Shown: positions 44,283 through 54,003 of the stretch, piece by piece
Layout: each line of letters opens with the position of its first letter
How positions within the stretch are numbered: the stretch's first letter is position 1
Origin: Nocardia salmonicida NBRC 13393
Lineage (GTDB): Bacteria > Actinomycetota > Actinomycetes > Mycobacteriales > Mycobacteriaceae
Assembly: GCF_001613085.1 (NCBI RefSeq)
Contig: NZ_BDBR01000011.1
Coordinates: forward strand, 186,001-250,000
DNA length: 64,000 nucleotides
Direction of reading: 5' to 3'
Made by a program: the position numbers and the translations under genes
The notes under the pieces: model-generated
Database searches by the model: none
The model's input: only the letters and a program-made list of their open reading frames with translations
What the model was told of the DNA's origin: nothing

Positions 44283-45358
44283 TCATAATTGGGGCCCGGT
44301 GATGTGAGCGGCATCGAGGAAGGCCTGATGGGCGCGGACGAGGTTCGGCTGACTTCGATAGCCGCAGGCGGTGATCGCGTCAAACAGCAGGGCGGCGTCG
44401 GGTGCATCCCTTATTCCACCGCTGAGGAGATAGGGCTTGAACTCGTAGATGATTCCTGGACCTCGGCGAAACGCTGCTGGCATCGGATCGCGACCCTGTC
44501 TTGGCGCAGACCTGGCTCGACCGGACCACGATGCAAGCCTGCGGAGACCTCGGCGATATCGGGTAGTTGCGGGGGCGTCATCGAGGCAGCCCGCCGCGGC
44601 GGTCAGGCAGTGTCGGCGCGGTGCGATAGCGTGTTCGAGGGCGTCACCGAGGTTCTCCCAGATGTGCCACCGATCAGCGACCTGGAATCCTACTGGCTCC
44701 CCGCTGGCCACACCTCCGGAGTAGGGGTCGGCCCGGTCGCGGCACATGATCTCGATGTCAAGAAGGGTCTGTAACCATATTCTCAGAGTCTTGGCGCTGC
44801 AATCTGTGAGCACGTCGATCGGGCGGCGAGATTCCATGCGATCAGGATCGTGGCGTAGCGGTGTCCATGGCATAGCGCGGAGCCGTCCGCGCATAGTTGG
44901 GCTGCGGCAGGTCAGGGATCGCACGAACATGGCGGAGCAGGGTTATCCGGTCCGCGCCGCGAGATGTCCAGTCCAACGGCGCTCCCGGGCGGCCACCCAG
45001 GACTAACGCCACCGCTCCCAACACCCGCTGCAGAACAACGTCCATCGCCCGCGGCGTGCGGCGAGCCAAGGTACTTGCTCGGCGAAAGTCTTTCCGAAGT
45101 CGATGTTGTCGCAGAACAATCTGCTGACGAGCAACACGATCGCCGCTTCGCTGGCAGTGACCGAGATATCGGCCAGTTGCCGCCGATACGGCCGTGAATC
45201 CACCGGGACGGCGCTGAGCCACTCGGGCAGAGCGCCACCGCATCGCAAAGTTGCGGCGTCGATTCGCACGGACCCGACCCCACGAACCGCATCGACCAAC
45301 AGTCCGTCCATGTGCGGGAACGGGACCCCGTCATTCCAAGATCAGAGACACTGGCCAC
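44283..45358 (-). pseudogene. ISL3-family transposase, frameshifted relic
   Basis: Read downward from about 45311 the minus strand gives YRRQLADISVTASEAAIVLL and FAEQVPWLAARRGRW (N-terminal region, zinc Cys partly lost), then in another frame MDVVLQRVLGAVALVLGGRP and ADRITLLRHVRAIPDLP, then from about 44810 RPIDVLTDCSAKTLRIWL, IEIMCRDRADPYSGGVASGE and QVADRWHIWENLGDALEHAI, the ISL3 catalytic region. Frame changes and a missing C-terminal half make it inactive. Confidence 0.7.
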
Positions 45359-45570
45359 ATAATCAACTATCGACCAGGAACGGGGCCCACTCTCGGGCCG
45401 GACACCACGACAACCGGGCAGTCACTCAGATCGGGCATGTGCCATTAGCCGACCACCCGAGAGCACGTCGGCGACGAGAGTTCATCACCGGAGTTCGCTC
45501 CCGACTGGCTGTTCTGCTGACGCCCTGAAGCGGTCCGCAAGTGTGAACGGATCCGGAAAGTGCGTTCGGC

Positions 45571-47205
45571 TTACCGTTGCGCCGGTTCAATGGTAGGCAT
45601 TGACTCCAACCGCTTCCTCCGCGCACCACGCGTAAGCCGGAGGCGTCGCAGACGATTTCGACGGCCCCGGCGAACGCAACTGACTTTGTGGCCTTCGTCG
45701 ACTGTGCGTCCAGGAGAGAGCGGGATGAGTATCAGCGCGCCTGCGAGGCTGATCACGGCCAGCGCGAACGCGGAGTGTTCCACTCCATCCCAGAAGGCGG
45801 CTTTCGCATACTCGGCGAGGGGCTCTCCCGCAGCCCCCGCGCGCTCAGCGACTTCGAGTGCACCAGCCAGCGAACTCCGCACCGGGTCGCGAGCAGGCTC
45901 AGGAAGGCGGGGTAACACCTCCGCGATCTTCGACGTGTAGTTCGCCGACAGGATGCTGCCGGCGACGGCGACACCGACTGCGGCGCCGATCTCTCGAGTT
46001 GCGTCGTTGACCGCAGCTGATACCCCATGTTTCTCCAAGGGCGTGTCGAGCATGATCGCGTTGGTGGCGGGAGCGGCCGACATGCCCAGGCCAGCGCTCA
46101 TGATCAGCAGCGGCCAGAGCACATCGAGGTAAGACGAACCGGTGTCGAGGCGCTGGAGGGCCAACAAGCCGACTGCGATGGTAAGTAGCCCGGTCGTGGT
46201 CGTCACCCGGAGCCCCAGCCACGCGGCGATCATCGGTGAGACGAGAGACATCACGATGAGGGGAGCAACCATCGGGGCAAGCGCCAAGGCCGAGTGCAGG
46301 GGCGTGAACCCCAAGATGAGCTGGAAATGCTGCACCAGCAGGAACATCACACCGAAAGTCACGAGGAATTGAATGGTTATCGACAACGCACCGCTCGAGA
46401 AACCTCGGCGGCGGAACAGCCGTACATCAAGCAAGGGGTGCTCGACACGGAGTTCAGTGACGATGAAGGCCACGACACTCATTGCGCCGGTCGCTCCCAT
46501 GGCGAAGACCCAGCCATCGGTCCAACCACGCGTCGGAGCCTCCATGACCGCGAATACCGTCGTCCCGATCGCCAGTACCACCAAGAACATGCCGCGAACC
46601 TCCAGCCGCGGGCATTCGGTGTCTTGTGAATCAGGGACGGTGAGACCAAGCACCAACAGCAGCAGTGCGACGACGGTCAGGCCGACGAAAATCGAGTGCC
46701 ATGACCAACGTGTGAGGAGCAGACCGGATCCGACCATACCGATTACTCCGCCGGAACCGGCGACACCTGCCCACACCCCGACCGCGTACTCCCGTTTGTC
46801 CACCGGTAAGTTTGCGGTCAGAAGCGAGAGAGTCGCAGGCATGACAAAGGCGGCTCCGGCTCCCGCCACAGCCCTGGAGAGCATGAGCCATATCGGGGCA
46901 TCGACCAGCACGGGCACCACAGAAGCGACCGCGAATACGGCCAAGCCTGCCGTCAGAACACGTCGACGTCCATATCTATCGCCGATCGCGCCCCCTGGCA
47001 ACACGAGGCAAGCAAGCACCAGCGTATAGCCGTCGACTATCCAGGTAAGCGCGTTTTGATCCGCGCCCGTGTCCAAGGCTATAGCGGGGAGCGCGGTATA
47101 GAGCGCTGCCATAGCCGCGACAACGAGAGCCACTGCGCCGCAGGTGACAATCATGGTCCAGGCTGCGGATCTTCGGGCGTCGAGCAGGTGTCCAAAGCGG
47201 ATCAT
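45571..47205 (-). CDS. MFS multidrug exporter of the DHA2 family
   Basis: The 544-residue transporter has 14 predicted helices, LTWIVDGYTLVLACLVLPGG and GDRYGRRRVLTAG (motif A). It is clearly paralogous to the pump at 26797, with long identical blocks in the first helices. The Arg-rich tail (RRGRRNRLRRLRLTRGARRK) is probably an addition from fused downstream DNA. It follows the DUF4873 gene by 61 bp on the same strand. Confidence 0.88.
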   Translation of the reverse strand: MIRFGHLLDARRSAAWTMIVTCGAVALVVAAMAALYTALPAIALDTGADQNALTWIVDGYTLVLACLVLPGGAIGDRYGRRRVLTAGLAVFAVASVVPVLVDAPIWLMLSRAVAGAGAAFVMPATLSLLTANLPVDKREYAVGVWAGVAGSGGVIGMVGSGLLLTRWSWHSIFVGLTVVALLLLVLGLTVPDSQDTECPRLEVRGMFLVVLAIGTTVFAVMEAPTRGWTDGWVFAMGATGAMSVVAFIVTELRVEHPLLDVRLFRRRGFSSGALSITIQFLVTFGVMFLLVQHFQLILGFTPLHSALALAPMVAPLIVMSLVSPMIAAWLGLRVTTTTGLLTIAVGLLALQRLDTGSSYLDVLWPLLIMSAGLGMSAAPATNAIMLDTPLEKHGVSAAVNDATREIGAAVGVAVAGSILSANYTSKIAEVLPRLPEPARDPVRSSLAGALEVAERAGAAGEPLAEYAKAAFWDGVEHSAFALAVISLAGALILIPLSPGRTVDEGHKVSCVRRGRRNRLRRLRLTRGARRKRLESMPTIEPAQR

Positions 47206-47266
47206 GTCGGTTCCGGTTCCATTCGCAAGCGGCTGGTTGTCGCCGTCCGTCTTCGCGGTCTGTAGT

Positions 47267-47602
47267 TCAACTCGGCGTCGCCTCGACTTCGTCTAGTGAT
47301 GACGGCGTGGGGTATGGCGGGCGACCGCGGCCTTGAATCCGATAGCGACCCCAGAAGTCTCGATCACCGATGGTTCCGGCAGCTTCGCCGGCAGAAGTCC
47401 GGACCACTACCGAACGTCGACGACCCTGCAGAAACTCGTCGAGAATGTCACTCTGTCCAACCCGCCCGTACCAGCAGAAGCGGCCATCGATGGGTTGGAA
47501 GAAGCCACGCAGCTCGACCTGCACCTCAACTTCCGTGCTTGCCATGATCACTGTCGCGGACCCGATGTAGTCGGAGTCATCGTGCGGACTATGAGAATTC
47601 AC
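47267..47602 (-). CDS. DUF4873 protein
   Basis: The GTG at 47602 has AAGGAA seven bases upstream and gives 111 residues with the conserved DUF4873 segments YIGSATVIMAS, VELRGFFQPIDGRFCWYGRV and GEAAGTIGDRDFWGRYRIQG. The domain is found alone or fused to flavin monooxygenases of the BVMO type in mycolate actinobacteria; its role is not known. Here it is divergent from an AurF-like oxygenase gene and close to a BVMO gene, matching that association. Confidence 0.8.
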   Translation of the reverse strand: MNSHSPHDDSDYIGSATVIMASTEVEVQVELRGFFQPIDGRFCWYGRVGQSDILDEFLQGRRRSVVVRTSAGEAAGTIGDRDFWGRYRIQGRGRPPYPTPSSLDEVEATPS

Positions 47603-47647
47603 TGTGGCTTCCTTCGCGTGATCGCCAGCCGACGCCTGCAACGGGAT

Positions 47648-47676
47648 CCACCACACCAGCACTGCCGGTGTGGTGG
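47648..47676. promoter_or_regulatory. Perfect inverted repeat in the divergent promoter
   Basis: CCACCACACC (47648-47657) and GGTGTGGTGG (47667-47676) enclose nine bases, 46 bp upstream of the DUF4873 start. It may be an operator or a 5' leader hairpin. Confidence 0.45.
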
Positions 47677-47730
47677 GCCGACGTCGGAATCCGAGGGCGT
47701 TGACCGCTTGACAATCCGGTCTGCCGCAGT

Positions 47731-47782
47731 CAAAGTTACCCCATACCCCGAGTATCCGCTACCCATCGTTCGGGTAACTTTG
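47731..47782. promoter_or_regulatory. Operator-like inverted repeat CAAAGTTACCC/GGGTAACTTTG
   Basis: Two 11-bp perfect inverted half-sites (47731-47741 and 47772-47782) lie 30 bp apart in the divergent region between the DUF4873 and AurF-like genes. The spacing allows DNA looping or two regulator dimers; the TetR encoded at 52639 is the nearest candidate. Confidence 0.5.
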
Positions 47783-47868
47783 GGCGGGAGTCCAAGCATT
47801 CCGACGGGGTGGCACACCGTGCCAGATACGCCGATGCTGTGCCATCGGCCGAGTCGAAAGATGGACCA

Positions 47869-48855
47869 ATGACATCAAGCGAAGTTCGAAGCCGCAGCGC
47901 CGGGCCGATAGCCGTTACCACTGACGGCATGGCCCGCGTGAGCGGACGCCGACGCACCGATCTTCAACGATCGGCCGGGCGACTGCTCAAGACCTCTGCC
48001 GAGAAGTCCTATGACGCCGAGGTTGACATCGACTGGGATAGTCCATGGTGGCCGGATAAGGCATGGCTGCCCGAACACCGGGTGTCGCTCTTCGGCACCG
48101 AGATCTGGGACCGGCTCTCGGACGCACAGAAAGTTGAGCTGGGCAAGCATGAACTCGTGAGCATTCTCAGCTTCGGCATCTACGCTGAGAATTTGCTGAG
48201 CATGGCATTGCTACGGCAGAACACCACAGGGGACCTCGTCGACAACAAGTCGCTGTACGCACTCGCCGAAGTTGGCGACGAGAGCCGCCACTCCATGATG
48301 TTCGCGCGCTTGATTGCCAAAACGGGCATCCCGCCCTACAAGCTCCCGCGCGGGTTCCTTTCGATGGCGAAGATCCTGCACTTCATCCCGCTGGGGCCGT
48401 CCATTCAGGGTGCGACGCTGTTGATCGAAGAGATCCTCGATAGGGCCCAGCGCGAGGCGATGAATGACGAGCGTCTACAGCCACAGGTCCGGCAGTTGAT
48501 GAAGATCCATGTACTCGAAGAGGCACGCCACATCACGTTCGCGCGAACCGAACTTGTCGATGGTATGCGCGTACGGGGACGAGCCTCGAGAGCATGGCAC
48601 CGCGGCGTGCTCGCGGTCGTCGCGAACTTGGCTTATCCCATCTTGATCAACCCGAAGCTGTACCGTGTCGTCGGCGTGCATCCACTACGTGGGTTCTTGG
48701 CGTGCCAGTCCGGTCCACACTACCGGGAGAATTTGCAGTTCATGTCCGAGCCGATGATCCGGTTCTTTGACGAGGCCGGCATGATCGAAGGCCGCATCAC
48801 AATGTTCCTGTGGCGTCTGTCCAGGAGCCTCCCCGAGGATATCGCCCAGCGGTGA
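47869..48855 (+). CDS. AurF-like diiron oxygenase
   Basis: The start at 47869 gives 328 residues. Diiron ligands of the AurF/CmlI type are visible: E107 (YAENLL), E134 and E138xxH141 (EVGDESRH), E187/E188, H214 and E218xxH221 (EEARH). AurF-family enzymes oxidise aromatic amines to nitro compounds, but relatives hydroxylate other substrates. It lies 108 bp before the BVMO gene in an apparent operon with SDR and reductase genes; the reductase could supply electrons. Substrate unknown. Confidence 0.82.
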   Translation: MTSSEVRSRSAGPIAVTTDGMARVSGRRRTDLQRSAGRLLKTSAEKSYDAEVDIDWDSPWWPDKAWLPEHRVSLFGTEIWDRLSDAQKVELGKHELVSILSFGIYAENLLSMALLRQNTTGDLVDNKSLYALAEVGDESRHSMMFARLIAKTGIPPYKLPRGFLSMAKILHFIPLGPSIQGATLLIEEILDRAQREAMNDERLQPQVRQLMKIHVLEEARHITFARTELVDGMRVRGRASRAWHRGVLAVVANLAYPILINPKLYRVVGVHPLRGFLACQSGPHYRENLQFMSEPMIRFFDEAGMIEGRITMFLWRLSRSLPEDIAQR

Positions 48856-48963
48856 GCAGCCCAGTCCGGCGAAAACACAAGCGCACGGACGTGGCCAGGA
48901 ATTTCGCACGACACATGAATTTGCGGCTAGCACTGGGCGAGCCGCACCGGCCAGAGGAAACCG

Positions 48964-50562
48964 ATGAGCAAAAGTCGATCTGCCAAGTATGCACAAAAGG
49001 CCAATGGCTCGGGAGGTGACGGAGCGCGAGCCACAGTCCACCGGGCGCAAGTCCTCATCGTCGGAAGCGGATTTTCGGGAATGGGGATGGCAATACAGTT
49101 GCTGAGAGCGGGAATAGATGACTTCCTAATTATCGAGAAAGAGACCGAGATCGGCGGAACGTGGCGCGACAACACGTATCCGGGCTGCGCATGTGACGTT
49201 CCTTCGCATATGTACTCGTACTCCTTCGAACCCAAACCGGACTGGAGTCGGCTCTGGGCAGGGCAGGACGAGATCCAGAACTATCTCACCGGGCTAGCAC
49301 GCAAGTACGATCTGTATCGGTTCACTCATTTTGGTCGGACACTGCAATCCGGACATTGGGATCCCGATGATTCCGCCTGGCATCTGGTCACATCCGACGG
49401 CCACGAGTACATCGCCCAGTTCCTAGTCTCAGGAGTCGGAGCGCTACACATACCGAGCATCCCTACAATTGACGGGCAGAAGAACTTCAACGGCACAGTC
49501 TTTCATTCGGCGCAGTGGGATCATGATTGCTCATTGGCGGGCAAGAAGGTCGCCGTGATCGGCACCGGAGCCAGTGCGATTCAGTTCATTCCCGAGATTG
49601 CCAAGGAAGCCGCTGAACTGCACGTATACCAGCGGACGCCAGCATGGGTACTGCCAAGGAAGAATGTCAAGATCCCGGAATCTATCCGTGCGGCATTCAC
49701 CAGGATGCCGATCCTTGCGAAGGCAGTCCGGGCCGCTATCTACTGGTCAGCAGAATCGTTGTCAATGGGCCTCAATGGTCACCTCAACCTCATGCGCCCA
49801 CTTGAGAGCATTGCCAAGTGGAACATCGCACAGGGAATCGATGATCCCGTATTGCGCGGTAAACTCACGCCTAGCTATCGCATCGGATGTAAGCGGATTC
49901 TCGGCTCGAGTGACTACTATCCAGCACTGAATCGACCAACCACAACCGTCATCACCGAAGGTATCTCTGAGATAACCGAGGATGCGATCGTGTCACGGAA
50001 CGGTGAGAAGCGTCCAGCGGATGTGATCATCTACGCGACCGGATTCCATGTGACCGACGGGTTTGAAAGTCTTCGCCTCAAGGGCTTGTCCGGCAGGGAA
50101 CTCGCAACGGTTTGGTCGGACGAAGGGATCCAGACGCACCTCGGCATCACCACCGCCGGGTTCCCCAATCTTTTCTTCCTACTCGGCCCCAACACAGGGC
50201 TAGGCCATAACTCCGTAGTCTTTATGATTGAATGCCAGATCAGTTACATCATCTCGGCGATCGATCTTGTCAACAAACGTGGCGCAGCTGCGCTAGAAGT
50301 ACGCGAGCCGGTCCAGCGGAAATTCAACTCCGAAATTCAGGCCAAGCTGGTCAAGGGAGTCTGGAGTAGCGGCGGGTGTACAAGTTGGTACCTCGACGCA
50401 CAGGGCGTCAACCGAACTGTTTGGCCGGGCTTCACATGGCAATACTGGCGGCGCACTCGCAAACTGGCGCCGGCGGATTTCGGATTTGTCGGCGAGTTGG
50501 CCGGTGCACAATACACCGCCGACCTCCCGAATGCGCTCGAAAAGGGGAACCTTCCGAAATGA
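48964..50562 (+). CDS. Baeyer-Villiger monooxygenase
   Basis: The 532-residue flavoprotein has GSGFSG (residues 34-39), GGTW (64-67), YPGCACD (72-78), the complete BVMO fingerprint FNGTVFHSAQWD (175-186) and the NADPH motif GTGASA (200-205). It is a typical type I BVMO that inserts oxygen next to a ketone, giving an ester or lactone. The SDR gene overlapping its stop could supply the ketone from an alcohol. Compare the divergent relative at 22127. Confidence 0.9.
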   Translation: MSKSRSAKYAQKANGSGGDGARATVHRAQVLIVGSGFSGMGMAIQLLRAGIDDFLIIEKETEIGGTWRDNTYPGCACDVPSHMYSYSFEPKPDWSRLWAGQDEIQNYLTGLARKYDLYRFTHFGRTLQSGHWDPDDSAWHLVTSDGHEYIAQFLVSGVGALHIPSIPTIDGQKNFNGTVFHSAQWDHDCSLAGKKVAVIGTGASAIQFIPEIAKEAAELHVYQRTPAWVLPRKNVKIPESIRAAFTRMPILAKAVRAAIYWSAESLSMGLNGHLNLMRPLESIAKWNIAQGIDDPVLRGKLTPSYRIGCKRILGSSDYYPALNRPTTTVITEGISEITEDAIVSRNGEKRPADVIIYATGFHVTDGFESLRLKGLSGRELATVWSDEGIQTHLGITTAGFPNLFFLLGPNTGLGHNSVVFMIECQISYIISAIDLVNKRGAAALEVREPVQRKFNSEIQAKLVKGVWSSGGCTSWYLDAQGVNRTVWPGFTWQYWRRTRKLAPADFGFVGELAGAQYTADLPNALEKGNLPK

Positions 50563-51416
50563 AAGATTTCAGAGACCGGGTGGTCTCGGTAACGGGTGGC
50601 GGTTCGGGCATCGGCCGCGCCGTCGCAATTCGGCTGGCTGGCGACGGCGCACGGCTCGCGATCGCTGATATCGACGCGGAACGCGCACAGGAGACCGCCA
50701 CTGTTTGCAATTCGCTTGGTGCAGAATGCCGACCCTATGAGCTCGATGTAGCCAATCGTCACGCATTCCAGGATTACCGGAACCGCGTCCTGGCGGACTT
50801 CGGATCAATCAGCATGGTCGTCAACAACGCAGGCGTTGCGCTAGGCGCCGATGTAGTGGACATGGAATGGATCGACTTCGAATGGTTGATGGGCATCAAT
50901 TTCTGGGGGGTGGTTAACGGAACAAAACTATTTCTTCCGGATCTGATTGATTCAGGTGACGGCCACGTTGTCAATGTTTCGAGCGTTTTCGGGCTGATGG
51001 CCATACCCAGCCAGAGCGCGTACAACGCGTCCAAATTCGCTGTCCGAGGTTTCACCGAAGCGTTGCGTCAAGAGATGCGAATTAACCGCTTGCCCGTAGG
51101 TGTAACCTGCGTTCATCCCGGTGGTGTCCGGACCAATATCGTACGGGATGCTCGGGGCGTCGGCACAATGGGCGATCAAAAGAAGATTGTTGCCGGATTC
51201 GATCGGATTGCTCTCACGACACCCGATGGCGCTGCGGATTCAATCATTAAAGGCGTGCGTCGCAATAAGCCACGCGTTCTCATCGGGCCTGACGCCCTCG
51301 GCTTCGATGTTATTACGCGGGCGGTAGGGCCTAGGTACCAGGACCTCAACGCGCCTCTGGCCCGCCTCGGATTCGCGATAGGTCGCCGATACGGTCTGGT
51401 GAATTACAATATTTGA
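50559..51416 (+). CDS. Short-chain dehydrogenase/reductase
   Basis: The ATG at 50559 overlaps the BVMO stop (ATGA). The 285-residue SDR carries TGGGSGIG, NNAGVALG, the Ser in NVSSVFGLMAIPS and YNASK. Coupling to a BVMO fits an alcohol-to-ketone dehydrogenase that feeds the Baeyer-Villiger step. The C-terminal extension (after about residue 225) is shared with SDRs next to BVMOs in Mycobacterium and Nocardia. Confidence 0.88.
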   Translation: MKDFRDRVVSVTGGGSGIGRAVAIRLAGDGARLAIADIDAERAQETATVCNSLGAECRPYELDVANRHAFQDYRNRVLADFGSISMVVNNAGVALGADVVDMEWIDFEWLMGINFWGVVNGTKLFLPDLIDSGDGHVVNVSSVFGLMAIPSQSAYNASKFAVRGFTEALRQEMRINRLPVGVTCVHPGGVRTNIVRDARGVGTMGDQKKIVAGFDRIALTTPDGAADSIIKGVRRNKPRVLIGPDALGFDVITRAVGPRYQDLNAPLARLGFAIGRRYGLVNYNI

Positions 51417-51478
51417 TGCCGGTCCGCCGGGCTAGACGGGACTTCCGACAGTGGCTGTCCAGCATCGAGGGAGATGGA

Positions 51479-52522
51479 ATGTTCTCGAAGAAAAATATGC
51501 CATGTGAGCTCACTGTGTCACGCGTGGTGCAGGAGACGCAGGATGCGGTCTCGATATGGTTTGAAGTCCCGGAGCATCAATGGGCAACATTCTCGTACAC
51601 TCCGGGACAGTTCCTGACGTTGCGCATTCCTGGGAGTGGCGAGAGGGAACCTGTAGCCCGTTGCTACTCGCTGTCGAGTTCTCCGCACACCGAGGACGAG
51701 CTGGCTGTCACAGTAAAACGCACAGCGGGTGGGTATGGATCCAACTGGCTGTGCGACAATATCGCCACTGGCACTATCGTGTCCGTGCTACCGCCTAGCG
51801 GACATTTCACGCCGCAGGATTTGAATTCGGATATGGTACTGCTAGCAGCTGGCAGTGGCATCACGCCGATCATCTCAATTATCAAGTCAGCCCTGCTCGA
51901 GGGTGATGGCCATCTTGTGCTTTTCTACGCGAACCAGGACGCAGAGAGCGTAATTTTTGGCGAAGACCTTCGCTATATGGCGAAACAGTTTCCGGAACGG
52001 CTCATTCTCATAGAATGGCTGGAGAGCGAGCGAGGACTCCCGGACCGAGAAACTCTCTCAGAACTCTGCAGCGCATATAAGAATCGAATGTACTTCGTGT
52101 GCGGTCCAGCAGCTTTCATGGACCTAGTGGGCGACGTAGCGCATCATGTCGGCATCCCGCATGGCAATCTCCATCGAGAAATTTTCCAATCTCTTCGTTC
52201 CGATCCATTCGACACCGAAATTGGCGTCAAGCAGTCGATGACCACGGAGCAGGCACGTCTCGTGGTCTACCTCGATGGTGACCGTGCCGAGCTTCAATGG
52301 CCCAAGGATCTTACGCTCGTCGAAGTCCTGCTGAACGAGGGCTTTTCGCCGCCGTACTCGTGCCGCGAAGGCGGATGCGGCGCGTGCGTATGCAAGGTCA
52401 TAGATGGTGACATACAGATGAGAGTGAACGACGTACTCGACGAGGACGACATCGAGGAGGGCGACCGCCTGGCTTGCCAGTCTCTACCGATCACCGATAC
52501 TGTCATTGTGACATTCGGCTAA
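51479..52522 (+). CDS. KshB-like flavin/[2Fe-2S] oxygenase reductase
   Basis: The start at 51479 follows GAGGGA. The 347-residue protein has an FAD domain (RCYSLSSSP), an NAD domain (LLAAGSGITPIISIIKS, FVCGPAAFMD) and a C-terminal plant-type [2Fe-2S] domain with CREGGCGACVC and a later Cys in RLACQS. This is the arrangement of KshB/PaaE reductases, which drive Rieske or diiron oxygenases. The likely partner here is the AurF-like enzyme; no Rieske oxygenase gene is present. Confidence 0.88.
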   Translation: MFSKKNMPCELTVSRVVQETQDAVSIWFEVPEHQWATFSYTPGQFLTLRIPGSGEREPVARCYSLSSSPHTEDELAVTVKRTAGGYGSNWLCDNIATGTIVSVLPPSGHFTPQDLNSDMVLLAAGSGITPIISIIKSALLEGDGHLVLFYANQDAESVIFGEDLRYMAKQFPERLILIEWLESERGLPDRETLSELCSAYKNRMYFVCGPAAFMDLVGDVAHHVGIPHGNLHREIFQSLRSDPFDTEIGVKQSMTTEQARLVVYLDGDRAELQWPKDLTLVEVLLNEGFSPPYSCREGGCGACVCKVIDGDIQMRVNDVLDEDDIEEGDRLACQSLPITDTVIVTFG

Positions 52523-52638
52523 CCGTCCACAACCGGCAGTGGCCGTCCGGCGGTGACATCGCCAGAATCCAGGCGTTAACGGGCTGCCGACCTCGTGTAC
52601 TTGTCCATCCGTGTAGCCCGTAGCGTAAGATCGGCATC

Positions 52639-53373
52639 GTGGCAGGCGCGCGACGGAAAATGTTGGAGGTCGGTAGCTCGGTGGTTCGGCGAGTTGACGC
52701 ACGATCAAGCCGTTGGGAAGAGCATCGGGCCGTAGTGCGCGCGGAGCTGGTCGATGCCGCGTACCAAGCCTTCGCTAAATATGGCCCCGAGGCCAGCATG
52801 GACGATATCGCCCGGGAAGCAGGCGCAACAAAACCTAAGCTGTATCGCCACTTCAACGACAAACAGGGCCTCCGTGCCGCTGTGGTGGAGCGGGCGAAGG
52901 ACCTCATGTGGACCAACATTCTCGATGCGGTCGACTTCGGATCCGAGCCGATCGGTAAAGTGATGAATCAGCTCGTCGAGCAATATACGCAATTGGTCGA
53001 CGAGCACCGCAACGTTTTCAAATATCTCGTGCGGAGTCATTTTAGCGAGAGCTCATCAGAATCCGATCAGGCCCTGGAGGATGCACGCGAGCTCGCCGGT
53101 TTCATTGCTGGCCATTTCGCCGCCGTGTTGGAGAACGTTGGCGCGGACAGCACCGGCATAGATTTGGTCGTGCAGTCAATCATAGGGGCCAGCCTCTCCG
53201 CAACCGATTGGTGGATTAACTCGCAAGCCGACCCATCCGCGATGTCCCGCTCGGCCTTCCGGGATCATCTCAGCGCTATCATTTGGGGAATTATCGATGC
53301 GTCGTCGCGAGCCCGGGGGATCCGAATCGATCCGACTGCGACGCTGCACACCGAGAATATTGGACTGCTCTAG
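52639..53373 (+). CDS. TetR-family regulator
   Basis: The GTG start gives 244 residues with a TetR HTH (GPEASMDDIAREAGATKPKL followed by YRHFNDKQGLRAAV, residues 50-85) and a C-terminal ligand domain (TetR_C type with SHFSESSSESDQAL). It follows the reductase gene by 116 bp on the same strand and probably regulates the AurF-BVMO-SDR-reductase genes. Confidence 0.85.
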   Translation: MAGARRKMLEVGSSVVRRVDARSSRWEEHRAVVRAELVDAAYQAFAKYGPEASMDDIAREAGATKPKLYRHFNDKQGLRAAVVERAKDLMWTNILDAVDFGSEPIGKVMNQLVEQYTQLVDEHRNVFKYLVRSHFSESSSESDQALEDARELAGFIAGHFAAVLENVGADSTGIDLVVQSIIGASLSATDWWINSQADPSAMSRSAFRDHLSAIIWGIIDASSRARGIRIDPTATLHTENIGLL

Positions 53374-54003
53374 GCGGATTTCGCATGACAACGAAGTCCG
53401 ATCAAAGGCCTACATTCCAGGCGTACCATCTCGGTCGCTTTGCTGTGGCTTGCCAGGCCCAGCACGGCCGACGAGCAGGTTCAGGACCGCGCTGGGGTGC
53501 GGGGTCTGCTGCAGATTAGAAAGGATTTCGGGCTATAGCTACTGTAATTGCTGATGAGGGTTCTGGAAGGAAGCTGCGCTGCAATGTATCCAGCCCCATT
53601 GCTCACGTCATACCACCTCGCGTTGGCAATCATTCTATCATTTCCTTGATATTCAATTGCTTCAGTGCCAGTGGCTGATGCACCGGTGCTACATGTGAGT
53701 GCGATACGCATCCCCCCGGCCGGGCACCGGCAAGGACGCCATCGGTCCCGCTCTGCAACCAGTCACCACCGGTGCACTCGGAGTCCGAGGTCTCGAACCG
53801 GCGCGCTTGCTCGGCGGGTCGGTCGGAAAGCCTAGGCTTGGCGAAGGCCGGAGTGAGATGTGGTGGGTGGTCTCACCGAGCGGCGTGCCAAGGTTATTCG
53901 GGTCGTCGATAATCGGCTCAGGGCCGTAGGGACGATCGGCTCGTTGGGAAGGCGCGGCAGTCTGGCGCAGTGACCGGGATAGACCGGGACGGTGGGCGTC
54001 ATG
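53374..54003. other. Intergenic region with one weak open frame
   Basis: A minus-strand frame at 53481-53711 encodes 76 residues with ARWYDVSNGAGYIAAQ, which resembles the end of a bacterial SH3-like secreted domain. It lacks a signal peptide and upstream part, so it is probably a fragment. Otherwise the region shows nothing; composition changes sharply here toward the very GC-rich block on the right. Confidence 0.35.
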
